NCBI RefSeq assembly: GCF_030733385.1
Contig: NZ_JASHJC010000005.1
Location: forward strand, 186,001 to 250,000
From: Roseovarius sp. MMSF_3359
GTDB taxonomy: Bacteria > Pseudomonadota > Alphaproteobacteria > Rhodobacterales > Rhodobacteraceae
Direction: 5' to 3'
Length of the DNA stretch: 64,000 nucleotides
Positions 27,823 through 36,693 of the stretch are shown here, piece after piece. A program made the translations under genes and the position numbers. The notes beneath the pieces are model-generated. The model worked only from the letters and a program-made list of their open reading frames with translations. It made no database searches and was not told where the DNA came from. Every line of letters starts with the position of its first letter. Position 1 is the stretch's first letter.

Positions 27823-28986
27823 TTGGCAAAACTCGTCATCAAAGGCATCGGGCAGATACTGTCGGGCAAGCTGGAAGAACCTATTCTGGAGGGGGATTGC
27901 CTGATCGCCGTGGACGGCAAGATCACGCAATGGGGGGCCGAAAAGGATCTGGACTGCGAGGGGGCGACCACGGTTGTCGATGCCCACGGGGTGACCCTAG
28001 CGCCGGGCCTGATCGACAGTCATATCCATCCGGTCGTCGGTGATTACACCCCGCGGCAACAGCAACTACACTGGATTGACAGCACCCTCCATGGCGGGGT
28101 CACGACACTCATTTCCGCAGGCGAAGTGCATATGCCCGGACGGCCCAAGGATGTGATTGGCCTCAAGGCGATGGCGATTGCATCAGAGCGGTGGTACGAG
28201 AATTTCCGCCCCTCGGGCGTCAAGGTTCACGCGGGCGCACCGGTGATCGAACACGGCATGGTCGAGGAGGATTTCAAGGATCTGGCAGAGGCTGGCGTGA
28301 AACTCCTCGGCGAGGTTGGCCTTGGCACGGTCAAAGACGGCAAGACCGCGCAGCAGATGGTCGGCTGGGCGCGGAAATACGGCATCCAGAGCACCATTCA
28401 CACCGGCGGCCCGTCGATCCCCGGGTCGGGCCTGATAGACGCCGATATGGTGATGGAGACCGGGACGGATGTTATCGGCCACATCAATGGAGGCCACTCG
28501 GCCCTGCCCGACGATCAGATCATCTGTCTGTGCGAAAGCTGCACCTCGGCCTTCGAGATCGTCCACAATGGCAACGAACGGTCGGCCGTTCTGGCCCTCA
28601 ATACCGCGCGGGAGTTGGGCAAGCTCGATCAGGTGATCCTCGGAACGGATGGACCCGCCGGATCAGGGGTTCAGCCGCTTGGCATATTGCGCATGGTTGC
28701 GATGTTGTCAGCCTTCGGCAATGTCCCCGCAGAGCAGGCGTTTTGCTTTGCAACCGGCAACACCGCCCTGCAGCGCGACCTCGATACCGGGCTGATCGAC
28801 GTGGGGAAATGCGCGGATTTCGTACTGCTGGATCAGGCGCAACATTCCCCCGGCAAAACAATGCTTGAATCTGTCGAACTTGGGAATTTGCCGGGCGTGG
28901 GGATGACGATCATTGATGGTATCGTCCGCTCGGAACGGTCCCGCAATACGCCCCCGGCACAGCGTCTGCCCGAGCAGATACTCTAG
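27823..28986 (+). CDS. Enamidase-like amidohydrolase
   Basis: 387 residues from TTG 27823, supported by a strong GGAGGAGG ribosome site 7 bases before it. It is a metal-dependent amidohydrolase with the first metal motif GLIDSHIHP, later His residues in IHTGG and IGHINGGH, and the metal Asp in LGTDGPAGSG. The match is to enamidase of the nicotinate pathway, which opens 1,4,5,6-tetrahydro-6-oxonicotinate to 2-formylglutarate and ammonia using a binuclear Fe-Zn site. The neighbouring 6-hydroxynicotinate reductase makes exactly that substrate, which supports the assignment. Convergent with the marR gene (4-base overlap of the ends) and apparently under the same operator type as the main operon. 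Confidence 0.85.
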   Translation: MAKLVIKGIGQILSGKLEEPILEGDCLIAVDGKITQWGAEKDLDCEGATTVVDAHGVTLAPGLIDSHIHPVVGDYTPRQQQLHWIDSTLHGGVTTLISAGEVHMPGRPKDVIGLKAMAIASERWYENFRPSGVKVHAGAPVIEHGMVEEDFKDLAEAGVKLLGEVGLGTVKDGKTAQQMVGWARKYGIQSTIHTGGPSIPGSGLIDADMVMETGTDVIGHINGGHSALPDDQIICLCESCTSAFEIVHNGNERSAVLALNTARELGKLDQVILGTDGPAGSGVQPLGILRMVAMLSAFGNVPAEQAFCFATGNTALQRDLDTGLIDVGKCADFVLLDQAQHSPGKTMLESVELGNLPGVGMTIIDGIVRSERSRNTPPAQRLPEQIL

Positions 28987-29423
28987 GAGATCTTGCGCAG
29001 GAGGTTCACCAACGTGCGGCGTTCGACCGGGGTGAGCGGCACGAGCGTTTCCTCCGAAATCCGCAAACCGATCCCCCGCAGATCCGTGACCAGCGAGGCC
29101 CCTTTTGGCGACAGCGATATGATCGAGCGGCGCTTGTCGGCCGGGTCCGGTGTCGATTGCACCAGCCCCTTGTCCTTGAGGCGGTCCACAACCCCTTTGA
29201 CCGTCGCGACATCCATCGCGGCAAGCCGCCCAAGGTGATTTTGCGAGATCTCGCCGTTTTCGGATAACCGGATCAGCGCGCTGAACTGCGTTGGTGTCAG
29301 GTTCTCGATACTGTGTTTCTGAAAGATCACCGCGTGTCTTTGGTTGGCAAGGCGCAGCAGATAGCCTACCTGATCCTCAAGAACGTAGTCCAGTTCGATC
29401 GTTGCCTGGTCTGATTGGCTCAT
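28983..29423 (-). CDS. MarR-family regulator, NicR-like
   Basis: 146 residues. The winged helix-turn-helix is plain: LTPTQFSALIRLSENGEISQNHLGRLAAMDVATVKGVVDRLKDKGLVQSTPDPADKRRSIISLSPKG. MarR proteins of this kind repress aromatic or N-heterocycle catabolic genes until the substrate binds, as NicR does for nicotinate genes in Pseudomonas. It is the last gene of the seven-gene operon and so probably controls its own synthesis. Its likely targets are the two matching inverted repeats at 27790 and 36531. Confidence 0.88.
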   Translation of the reverse strand: MSQSDQATIELDYVLEDQVGYLLRLANQRHAVIFQKHSIENLTPTQFSALIRLSENGEISQNHLGRLAAMDVATVKGVVDRLKDKGLVQSTPDPADKRRSIISLSPKGASLVTDLRGIGLRISEETLVPLTPVERRTLVNLLRKIS

Positions 29424-29447
29424 CGCAGGTTCACCGCGTCCATCGGG

Positions 29448-30032
29448 TCAGCGCAATCCATCTTCGCCCTTCGCCTCCTCGTGAGTCAGGCCACCAACGC
29501 GCGGCAGGGGGCGGCCACTATCGGTCACCGCGACGGCCACCATGATTTCGGCAGCCCGTGGGGCATCGTTCAACCGAACCTCGATCCCATCGAAATGGCT
29601 GCGGACATAGGCCGCATCCTTATGACCCAGCGGGACATCCAGCACCTGCCCGGGGCTGCCCATCTTCTTGGAAGACGCCACAAGAGCCGCACCCTTTTCG
29701 ACGGCAGCCCTCAGAGGCGCGCCCAGTTTCGGGTGCAGGATGGCAGCCGCGTGTTCCAATTCACCCTGTTCCCCGACCATCGCGGACTTGCCGTAGCTTT
29801 CGGCCTGCGCCGGTGTGATGCCCAGGGCCTCGACACATCTCCGGCCCAAGAGCGCGCCCAGTTCGGCACCGATCTCCATCAACTCTGACAGGTCGTCGTG
29901 ATAGGCACCGGCAAAGGGGTTTTCGATCACCGCCACCGCAACCGCCTTGCGGGTCGGCGGAGAGATGTCGCGGCCAATCTCGCGATGTGTTTCCTCGACG
30001 GTGACGGCGATTTTCCTGATCTTTGCGGTCAT
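29448..30032 (-). CDS. DUF1185 (amino-acid-synthesis family) protein, paralogue 2
   Basis: 194 residues. It belongs to the DUF1185 family, labelled 'amino acid synthesis' in databases without firm biochemical support. Shared blocks with the preceding gene product are the opening KIAVTVEETHREIG, AVIENPFAGAY, ESYGKSAMVGEQGELEHAAA, SSKKMGSPGQVLDVPLGHKDAAYVRSHFDGIEV and the closing KGEDGLR. Two paralogues side by side suggest a heteromeric complex or two successive steps. ATG 30032 overlaps the upstream stop by 4 bases, implying translational coupling. Confidence 0.85.
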   Translation of the reverse strand: MTAKIRKIAVTVEETHREIGRDISPPTRKAVAVAVIENPFAGAYHDDLSELMEIGAELGALLGRRCVEALGITPAQAESYGKSAMVGEQGELEHAAAILHPKLGAPLRAAVEKGAALVASSKKMGSPGQVLDVPLGHKDAAYVRSHFDGIEVRLNDAPRAAEIMVAVAVTDSGRPLPRVGGLTHEEAKGEDGLR

Positions 30033-30610
30033 CTTAGTCCATCCTCTCCTTTGATATCTGCGGCGTCCAGGCCACCGGCGCGGTTGTGGATACGCGCGCC
30101 GGTCGTCATCACCAGGGCCAGCACCATTTCATCGGCACGTGGCGCATCATTGGTGCCGACCTCCATCGCGTCGAAATGGCTGCGCACGTAGGAGGCGTTG
30201 ATATGGGTGATCGGCACATCGAGTCGCCCGCCCACACCGGTGACTTTCTTGGTCGAGGGCACGATCGCGTTGGAATCGTTGAGAAGTTCGCGCATCGCGT
30301 ACCCGCCTGGCGCATGCCAGAGCGCGCCATGTTCCAATTCGCCCGCCTCGCCGATCATCGCGCCTTTGCCATATCCTTCGACCTGATCCGGGCCGCCAAG
30401 CAAACCGACCAGTTCCCTGGCCATCCGTAGACCCAAAGGTTTGAGATGTTCCATGAATCCCTGAATCTCCGGCTCGTATCTCCCGGCAAACGGGTTTTCG
30501 ATGATGGCCAGCGCCGCGGCGCGCCGGAGCGGTGTTGCCGGTGGCGGGCCGCCTTCGTGGAAGATCTCTTCGGTCATGTAGAGACATTTGCGCAGTACGA
30601 CATCAGGCAA
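30029..30610 (-). CDS. DUF1185 (amino-acid-synthesis family) protein, paralogue 1
   Basis: 193 residues. I prefer the TTG at 30610 because GGAGGG stands 6 bases before it and the resulting start (MPDVVLRKCLYMTEEIFHEGGPP) fits the family; a GTG at 30631 would add seven residues. Diagnostic stretches are AIIENPFAGRY, EGYGKGAMIGEAGELEHGALWH, STKKVTGVGGRLDVPITHINASYVRSHFDAMEVG and KGEDGLR. The biochemical role is unknown. Its constant presence beside the reductase, hydroxylase and UPF0280 genes here argues for a part in the ring-cleavage pathway or in maturation of its enzymes. Confidence 0.85.
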   Translation of the reverse strand: MPDVVLRKCLYMTEEIFHEGGPPPATPLRRAAALAIIENPFAGRYEPEIQGFMEHLKPLGLRMARELVGLLGGPDQVEGYGKGAMIGEAGELEHGALWHAPGGYAMRELLNDSNAIVPSTKKVTGVGGRLDVPITHINASYVRSHFDAMEVGTNDAPRADEMVLALVMTTGARIHNRAGGLDAADIKGEDGLR

Positions 30611-31463
30611 GTTCGACCCTCCTTTGGGCACTCGAGAAATGGCGGCAGCCTGTCATCCGGCTGTCGCCCTGCAGGAAGAGAGCCGCACCCGCGATCAGTT
30701 TCCGGTCCACGAAAGACTGCGCCCGGTCGAGGCCGCACGCAAGGGCCGCCGCGACCTCCGCTTCGGACAGCGGGTCACACCCGACGACCACTGGCAAAGA
30801 CCCTAGGTCGCTGTCATCGCTTAGGTCCGACGCCGGGCGGCGGCGTATCCCGGCATGACCAGGCAGATCGACGGCATTGGCGATCAGGGTTGCTGCAACA
30901 TCCGCCTGCGCCGCGGTTCTGGCAAGGACCGTGACACTATCGGCGATCCCCAAACTGTGACTGCGCCCATGACGGCCACTTGTGGCAATGCCCCGGATCG
31001 CATCGCCGTGCCGGATCGTGATACGGCCCAGATCACCCCCCGTCGGGGAAGCCATGGCCGTGGCATAGCTTTGGCCCGGCGCAAGGTGGATGGCGATATC
31101 ACCGCCATTGTTGACATAGGCCCGCGTCAACTCCGCCGCGCCAGTCATTACCTGCAGGATGGTGTCGGCGACACTCCCGGCCACGGCGGCCATGCGTGTA
31201 ATGAACCCGTCGTGCATCACGTCGCGCGTGGCCGCATCCATGCGGCGGGCGATCTGCCCATCGGGCCGCGACGTGTCCGCCAACATCTCGGCGCGCAGAT
31301 CGGGAAGTTCCGCGACCAATTCCTGCAAGACCGTGGCAAAACGGTCCCGTGCGGCGGCAAAGGCCGCGCCCCTGTCGCCATCCGCACCGATCACGAGATC
31401 AATCGGTCCGTGGTGCAGGTGCAGCCTGGTCCCGCATGGCATAAGGGATGCTTGCGCCGTCAT
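30603..31463 (-). CDS. UPF0280 / ApbE-like protein
   Basis: 286 residues from ATG 31463, overlapping the reductase stop by 4 bases (ATGA). The UPF0280 family shares the fold of ApbE, the FMN transferase that attaches FMN covalently to Thr/Ser of target flavoproteins; the AVAGSVADTI and AYVNNGGDIAIHL stretches correspond to ApbE's conserved core (the GGDI turn). UPF0280 itself has no proven activity. The adjacent gene encodes a 6-hydroxynicotinate reductase, and the Eubacterium barkeri enzyme of that name carries a covalently bound flavin. A role in flavinylating the reductase is therefore attractive but is my inference. Confidence 0.8.
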   Translation of the reverse strand: MTAQASLMPCGTRLHLHHGPIDLVIGADGDRGAAFAAARDRFATVLQELVAELPDLRAEMLADTSRPDGQIARRMDAATRDVMHDGFITRMAAVAGSVADTILQVMTGAAELTRAYVNNGGDIAIHLAPGQSYATAMASPTGGDLGRITIRHGDAIRGIATSGRHGRSHSLGIADSVTVLARTAAQADVAATLIANAVDLPGHAGIRRRPASDLSDDSDLGSLPVVVGCDPLSEAEVAAALACGLDRAQSFVDRKLIAGAALFLQGDSRMTGCRHFSSAQRRVELA

Positions 31464-32953
31464 TCGGACCTGTCCGTCTTTTTCCACCGGTAATTGTCAT
31501 GCGACATGGGATCGTGGTCATGTAGGGACTTGTCGAGTTGGCGAAGACCGTCCCTTGCCAGATCCTCGACGGGTTTGATCTGATCCATGTGGCCGCCAAG
31601 CGCGCGATAATCACTGACGCGCAAGGTGAATTCGATCGGCGCGACGAGAGCCGGGGTCGGGACATAGCCAAAGGACTCCGTGGGCATGTCGAGCACATCG
31701 ACCATCACCGTGATCCCACCCCCGGGCCAGACATAGGCACGCGCCCCACCGCAGGAGACATGGGTCAGCGCCTCCCGCACGGATCGGGTCAGCCGTACGG
31801 GATTTTCGGTGACACCCGCCCGAAGGCTACCGCCCGCACCACCCATGAAAAGCACGGAACAGACCGAAGGCTCGCAATTCTCGGCGATCAGATCGGCCGA
31901 TTTCCGCAGGGCATCGGGCATCTCGGCGGGCTGAGGGAGAAGCGCATCATCCAACTCGTAATACCCTGATTGCTCACCGGTCGTTGACACCATCAAAAGG
32001 CGCAGGCCCGGCCAGGCGATCTTGGGGTTGAACGGACCGAGGATGGTCAGCGGGTCGTCAATATCCGTCCCGCCCCAACCCGTCCCCGGTTCGGCCACCT
32101 GAAAATAGCGCCCCGGCGTTGAGCGGCGCCCCAAGATCTTGATACCGGTGGGCGGCACATCAAGTTCCTTGCCCGCCTGATGTTCCGAAAGGACGCCGGT
32201 GATGTGGTCATCGACGACAACCACCTCATCGGCCTCGTTCAGCCATTGTTTGGCAAACATCCCGATTGCCGCGGAACCGCAACCGACACGCATCAGCTTC
32301 TCGCGCTCGCCGTTGATGATGGGCGCCTTTCCGGCCTCGACCACGACGCTATTGGCATGGTCGGCCTCGCCGATGACCAACTCTACCGCCTCGCGATTGC
32401 ACAACCGCAGCAGCGCGTCGCAGGTCACGCGCCCCTCTTTCTTGGAACCGCCGGTGAGGTGTTCGACGCCGCCGAGCGACAACATCTTGGAGCCATATTC
32501 CGAGGTCATGACATGACCGATCGGCTCGCCATCGGCATAGACGACATCGCGCTCGTGGCCGATATGCCGGTCGGTGTCGATCTTCACCTTCACACCGCAA
32601 TAGGAAAAGATACCCTCGGTCACCACGGTGACCATATCCACGCCTTCGACATCCTGACTAACGATAAAAGGCGCGGGTTTGTAGTCGGGATAGGTGGTGC
32701 CTGCCCCGACCGCCGTGACAAAGGGCCGGTCGGCGCGGACAATATTGCCATCCCAGTCACGGGCCCCATCGCCGGTCAGGAAAGGCACAAGCTGCTGATC
32801 CGTGCCGTCGATGATCGTCAGTGGATCGAGCCGCACCAATTCACCGCCATGGTTGGCATAGCGGTCGCAGGCCCCCGCTTTGCCATCGGCGATGTAGCAC
32901 ATCACCGGGCAGGCATCGCAGCGTATCTTTTCGGATCTCGCCACGCGTTTCAT
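31460..32953 (-). CDS. 6-hydroxynicotinate reductase-like iron-sulfur flavoprotein
   Basis: 497 residues. An N-terminal cluster motif C12-x2-C15-x3-C19 with C29 (RCDACPVMCYIADGKAGAC) should bind an iron-sulfur centre; further cysteines (C119, C178, C185, C225) may bind others. The sequence matches 6-hydroxynicotinate reductases, which use ferredoxin or a similar donor to reduce 6-hydroxynicotinate to its 1,4,5,6-tetrahydro form. The Eubacterium barkeri enzyme has covalent flavin plus [2Fe-2S] and [4Fe-4S] clusters. A stretch D249-H-I-T252-G-V here resembles the D-x-x-T/S-G-A target motif of ApbE flavin transferases. Overlaps both neighbours by 4 bases. Confidence 0.85.
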   Translation of the reverse strand: MKRVARSEKIRCDACPVMCYIADGKAGACDRYANHGGELVRLDPLTIIDGTDQQLVPFLTGDGARDWDGNIVRADRPFVTAVGAGTTYPDYKPAPFIVSQDVEGVDMVTVVTEGIFSYCGVKVKIDTDRHIGHERDVVYADGEPIGHVMTSEYGSKMLSLGGVEHLTGGSKKEGRVTCDALLRLCNREAVELVIGEADHANSVVVEAGKAPIINGEREKLMRVGCGSAAIGMFAKQWLNEADEVVVVDDHITGVLSEHQAGKELDVPPTGIKILGRRSTPGRYFQVAEPGTGWGGTDIDDPLTILGPFNPKIAWPGLRLLMVSTTGEQSGYYELDDALLPQPAEMPDALRKSADLIAENCEPSVCSVLFMGGAGGSLRAGVTENPVRLTRSVREALTHVSCGGARAYVWPGGGITVMVDVLDMPTESFGYVPTPALVAPIEFTLRVSDYRALGGHMDQIKPVEDLARDGLRQLDKSLHDHDPMSHDNYRWKKTDRSE

Positions 32954-35688
32954 GACCGCACCGCCTTGATCGCCGCACGGATCCGTGACGGCGTGGCAGG
33001 GACCGTAGTGATGCGGGCGCCGGTGGCGGCATAGATCGCGTTCAAGATCGCGGGGGCCGTGGGTATCAGGACATGCTCGCCCAGACCTTTGGCGCCGTAG
33101 GGACCATGCCCGTCAGGCTCTTCGACAATGATCGTTTCGACCGGCGGCATGTCCCCGATAGTCGGGATCAGGTAGTCGTGCAGGTTCTCCGTCCGGCCGG
33201 GTAGGTATTCCTCCATCAATGCCATGCCGAGACCCTGCGCAATGCCGCCTTCGACTTGCCCGGTAACCAGCATCGGATTGATTGCTTGCCCCACGTCATG
33301 GGCGGCCACGAATTTCATCGGCTTGACCGTACCGAGCCTTGTGTCCACCTCGACCACGGCCAGGTGGGCGGCATAGCCGAACTGCGCATATGGGGCGCCC
33401 TGGCCATTTTCATCGAGTGGTTTGGTGGGCGGGTCATAGGTTTCCTCGGCGCGCAGAATATACCCTTCGGCATCAGCGGCGAGGGAGGTCAGCGGCATCT
33501 CATGGGTTCCCGCGGCATCCGTGGCGCGTATCACGCCATCTGCGATATGCAGTGTCGCGTCGGTCGCGATATTCATCCGCGCCAGTATTTTCGCGCGCAG
33601 TGCCTCGCCCGACAACCGCGCGGCATTGCCCGAAACATATGTTTGCCGCGAGGCTGAGGTTTTGCCCCCATCAGGCGTCACATCCGTATCGGGGCCGATG
33701 ATCTCCAGCTGCCCGGCGGGGACACCCAAGGCCGTGGCAAAGATCTGTGCGATCACCGTATTCGCGCCCTGCCCGATATCCATCGCGCCCTGGTGCAAAA
33801 CCACCGTGCCATCAGGCCGGATACCGGATTTGATCGTAGAGGGGTTGGGAAGCGAGGTATTGCCGCACCCATACCAACCCGCGGCAAGTCCCACACCGCG
33901 TTTGAAAACATCGTTGCCCGCGTTGAAATCGGCCGCTTCTGCGCGCTCGGCTTCCCACGCGGACCGCAGGCCTTGCAGACATTTGCCGATGCCGACCCCT
34001 TGACTGAAGACCTGACCACAGACAGTGGGAGTATCGTTTTGCAGGGCGTTGCGCAGCCTGAAGTCAAGCGGGTCCATTGATAACTTTTCCGCCAACATAT
34101 CGAAAAGGGATTCCTGCGCGATGGCGGCCTGCGGCACGCCAAACCCCCGGAATGCCCCGGCGGGTGGATTGTTGGTGTAAATCCCGTTGGCTTCCGCGCG
34201 GTAGTTCGGGATGCGGTAAGGGCCGGATGCGTGGACCGGGACGCGGGTGGCCACAGTCGGGCCCCAGCTTGCATAGGCGCCAGTGTCGAAATCCCCCTGG
34301 AACGCCATCCCGGTGATCTGGCCATCCCTGGTCGCGGCAATTGTCGCGCGGATATCCGATGGATGGCGCTTGGTAGAGCATTGCATCGATTCCGTTCTCG
34401 AATAGGTCAGGCGCACGGGCTTGCCGGTCTTCAACGCCGCAAGCGCCAGATAGGGCTGCACGCTCACGTCCAGCTTGGCCCCAAACCCCCCGCCAACAGC
34501 CGTTGGGATGATCCTGATCTGCTCCTGATCCATCCCCAAGACAATCGCCAATGTCTCCTGGTCCATGACAGGCGCCTGGGTGCAGGCGTGAACTTCGACG
34601 CGCCCCTCAACCATTTCGGCAAAACCTGCCTCAGGCTCGATATAGGCGTGTTCGACAAACCCGCTGGTGAAATGGCCCGTGACGGTAACCGCCGCCTCTT
34701 TGATCGCGCCCGCGGCATCGCCGCAGGACACGAAACCACCACACATGAGGTTCTTTTCTCGCCCCTCATGCAGGGACGGCGCGGTATCGGATTTGGCCAT
34801 GGTGACATTGCTCACCGGTGACAGCTCCTCCCAGGTGACGGGGAAGTCGTCAGGGTTGAAAGCGCGAATAGCGGAAGGGGCGCCAACAATCGCGGCGATG
34901 GCTTCGCCACGAAAACGAACCTCGGTCTCGGCAAAGACGGGTTGATCGTGAAACTGCGGGATGACGCCAAACTCGTTGCGGCCGGGAATGTCGGCGGCGG
35001 TCAGGACGGTCTCGATCCCCTCGCTGGCCGCCAGAAACCCATCAAGGTCACCCAGGGTGAACGTCGCGCGGGCATAAGGCGCGCGGATGACGAAAACCTC
35101 CAATGTCCCCGTCGGGGCGACATCATCGCCAAATGCTTCGCGGCCCGTAACCTTGTCCGGCCCATCGAGGCGACGGATCGCGTCCCCCACAGTTCCGTCC
35201 CCATCGGTCGTCAGCGCAGGCGCGCCCAGAACGGCGGCGATAATCCGGCGATACCCGGTGCATCGGCACAGCACACCGCCCAGCGCATCTTTCACCTCCG
35301 CCTCCGAAGGCGACGGGTTCTGCCTCAGAAGCGCAACGGCAGACACAATCATGCCCGGTGTGCAAATCCCGCATTGCGCGGCACCGTGATCCTGAAACCG
35401 CTCGCCCAGGGACTTTGCAATGGGATCGGCAGCATGCAGCCCGGCGGCGGTTTCGACCTTGCGCCCTGCAACCTGCTGGACAGGGGTCAGGCAGGCACAG
35501 ACCGATTGCCCATCGACCAATACGGTGCAGGAGCCGCAGTCGCCAGCATTGCAGCCGATTTTGACGTCCCGCCGGTCCAGCCCTTCCCGTAGCATGTGCG
35601 AGAGCCGCTCACCCGGTGCTGCAACCACATCGACCGGCTCACCATTGAGGGTGAAGCGCGTGCTGCGAAGGGTGGTGGCTTCATTCAT
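32950..35688 (-). CDS. Molybdenum hydroxylase, fused 2Fe-2S and molybdopterin subunits (xanthine dehydrogenase family)
   Basis: 912 residues from ATG 35688, which overlaps the FAD-subunit gene by 8 bases; a longer frame to 35754 lies inside that gene. Residues 1-160 hold two [2Fe-2S] domains: CNAGDCGSC with a further CACL, then CGICTPGM and CRCTGY. From about 180 on there is the large molybdopterin-binding subunit, with GGGFGAKLD, GAFRGFGVPQ and the C-terminal GAKGLGEHV containing the catalytic glutamate. Such enzymes hydroxylate N-heterocycles next to the ring nitrogen using water. The FAD subunit is encoded just upstream. With the reductase and enamidase downstream, nicotinate or a close analogue is the expected substrate. 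Confidence 0.92.
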   Translation of the reverse strand: MNEATTLRSTRFTLNGEPVDVVAAPGERLSHMLREGLDRRDVKIGCNAGDCGSCTVLVDGQSVCACLTPVQQVAGRKVETAAGLHAADPIAKSLGERFQDHGAAQCGICTPGMIVSAVALLRQNPSPSEAEVKDALGGVLCRCTGYRRIIAAVLGAPALTTDGDGTVGDAIRRLDGPDKVTGREAFGDDVAPTGTLEVFVIRAPYARATFTLGDLDGFLAASEGIETVLTAADIPGRNEFGVIPQFHDQPVFAETEVRFRGEAIAAIVGAPSAIRAFNPDDFPVTWEELSPVSNVTMAKSDTAPSLHEGREKNLMCGGFVSCGDAAGAIKEAAVTVTGHFTSGFVEHAYIEPEAGFAEMVEGRVEVHACTQAPVMDQETLAIVLGMDQEQIRIIPTAVGGGFGAKLDVSVQPYLALAALKTGKPVRLTYSRTESMQCSTKRHPSDIRATIAATRDGQITGMAFQGDFDTGAYASWGPTVATRVPVHASGPYRIPNYRAEANGIYTNNPPAGAFRGFGVPQAAIAQESLFDMLAEKLSMDPLDFRLRNALQNDTPTVCGQVFSQGVGIGKCLQGLRSAWEAERAEAADFNAGNDVFKRGVGLAAGWYGCGNTSLPNPSTIKSGIRPDGTVVLHQGAMDIGQGANTVIAQIFATALGVPAGQLEIIGPDTDVTPDGGKTSASRQTYVSGNAARLSGEALRAKILARMNIATDATLHIADGVIRATDAAGTHEMPLTSLAADAEGYILRAEETYDPPTKPLDENGQGAPYAQFGYAAHLAVVEVDTRLGTVKPMKFVAAHDVGQAINPMLVTGQVEGGIAQGLGMALMEEYLPGRTENLHDYLIPTIGDMPPVETIIVEEPDGHGPYGAKGLGEHVLIPTAPAILNAIYAATGARITTVPATPSRIRAAIKAVRS

Positions 35689-36514
35689 GGGTTGCGGCCC
35701 GTTGGATGGCGCGGACACATTGTTCGGCGATGGCGTCAAGACGATAGGCACCACTGCCCCGCACGTCGTTAATCGGGGTCAGCGGCGCAAGATGCTGCTT
35801 TGTGATTTCGATCTCCTGCGGGTGTTGCCCTTGGAGATCCCGCTCCAACCCGGGCAACCGCTGCGCGACCGGCGATGCGGCACCGACGGCCACGCGCGCA
35901 TTTTCAATGCGGCCACTGGCATCGCAGGAAATCACCGCCGACGTCATGACAATCGAAATCACCAGGTATCGACGGCTTCCGAGTTTTTCGAAGGCGGAAT
36001 GCGCGCGTTCTGGGGGCGGTGGCACGATTAGAGCGGTGACAAGCTCATCACCGGCAAGGGCGGTCTGCCGCACACCGGTGATAAACTCGGCCAAGCTCAG
36101 AATGCGTTTGCCGCGAGCTGCACTTGCGACTTCGACCCGGGCATCGAGCGTCAGAAGAGGCGGCATACCGTCTGCCGCTGGGGAGGCATTGCACAGGTTT
36201 CCGGCGATTGTCCCAGCATTTTGTATCTGAACGCTGCCCACCTCACGCGCGGCCTGTTTCAATGTCTCGAAGGCGGGCGGCAACTTCGCACCAAGGATTT
36301 GTGACCAGGTGGTGGCCGCACCGATCCGAAAACCGTCGCTTGTCTCGGAGATGCCCGTCAGGCCATCGACCTGCGTGACATCGAGGAAATGCGCCGGTTC
36401 GATCCCCTGTTGCGCCGACGGATAGACATCGGTGCCGCCCGCGATCACCTGCCCGCCGCGCTGCGCGGCGATCTGCAAGGCAACGTCAAGATCCGTCGGG
36501 TTGTGATACGCCAC
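35681..36514 (-). CDS. FAD-binding subunit of the molybdenum hydroxylase
   Basis: 277 residues from GTG 36514, chosen because GGAGG stands 4 bases before it and the resulting N-terminus AYHNPTDLDVAL is that of the family. The FAD-binding motif VIAGGTDVYP and the second motif IQNAGTIAGNLCNASPAADGMPPLLTLDA are both intact, followed by the C-terminal CO-dehydrogenase flavoprotein-type domain. It passes electrons from the iron-sulfur centres to an acceptor. First gene of the operon; a TTGACA -35 box, a weak TACCAT -10 box and an operator candidate lie just upstream. Confidence 0.93.
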   Translation of the reverse strand: MAYHNPTDLDVALQIAAQRGGQVIAGGTDVYPSAQQGIEPAHFLDVTQVDGLTGISETSDGFRIGAATTWSQILGAKLPPAFETLKQAAREVGSVQIQNAGTIAGNLCNASPAADGMPPLLTLDARVEVASAARGKRILSLAEFITGVRQTALAGDELVTALIVPPPPERAHSAFEKLGSRRYLVISIVMTSAVISCDASGRIENARVAVGAASPVAQRLPGLERDLQGQHPQEIEITKQHLAPLTPINDVRGSGAYRLDAIAEQCVRAIQRAATHE

Positions 36515-36530
36515 CGCGCCTCCAGCAACG

Positions 36531-36546
36531 ATTGTTAGTATGCAAA
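36531..36546 (-). promoter_or_regulatory. MarR-type operator of the catabolic operon
   Basis: Read on the minus strand the site is TTTGCATACTAACAAT. It matches the enamidase-side repeat TTCGTATACTAACGAA at 12 of 16 positions, including the uninterrupted 8-mer ATACTAAC, and stands 16 bases before its start codon. A TTGACA (36568-36573) and TACCAT (36546-36551) pair with a 16-base spacer lies immediately upstream, so binding would block the promoter. Confidence 0.6.
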
Positions 36547-36693
36547 TGGTATTGGCTCGGTGCCTTTTGTCAACAACGATGAAATCCGCGTTGTGTGCCC
36601 AGGCCGCATTTGGGGTCGAGGATCGCAAGGGTTTTGTGCTAGGCCGCAAGGCAAGGAGTTGTCGGTGCGCATGGGCACCGTCGGGATTGCGGA

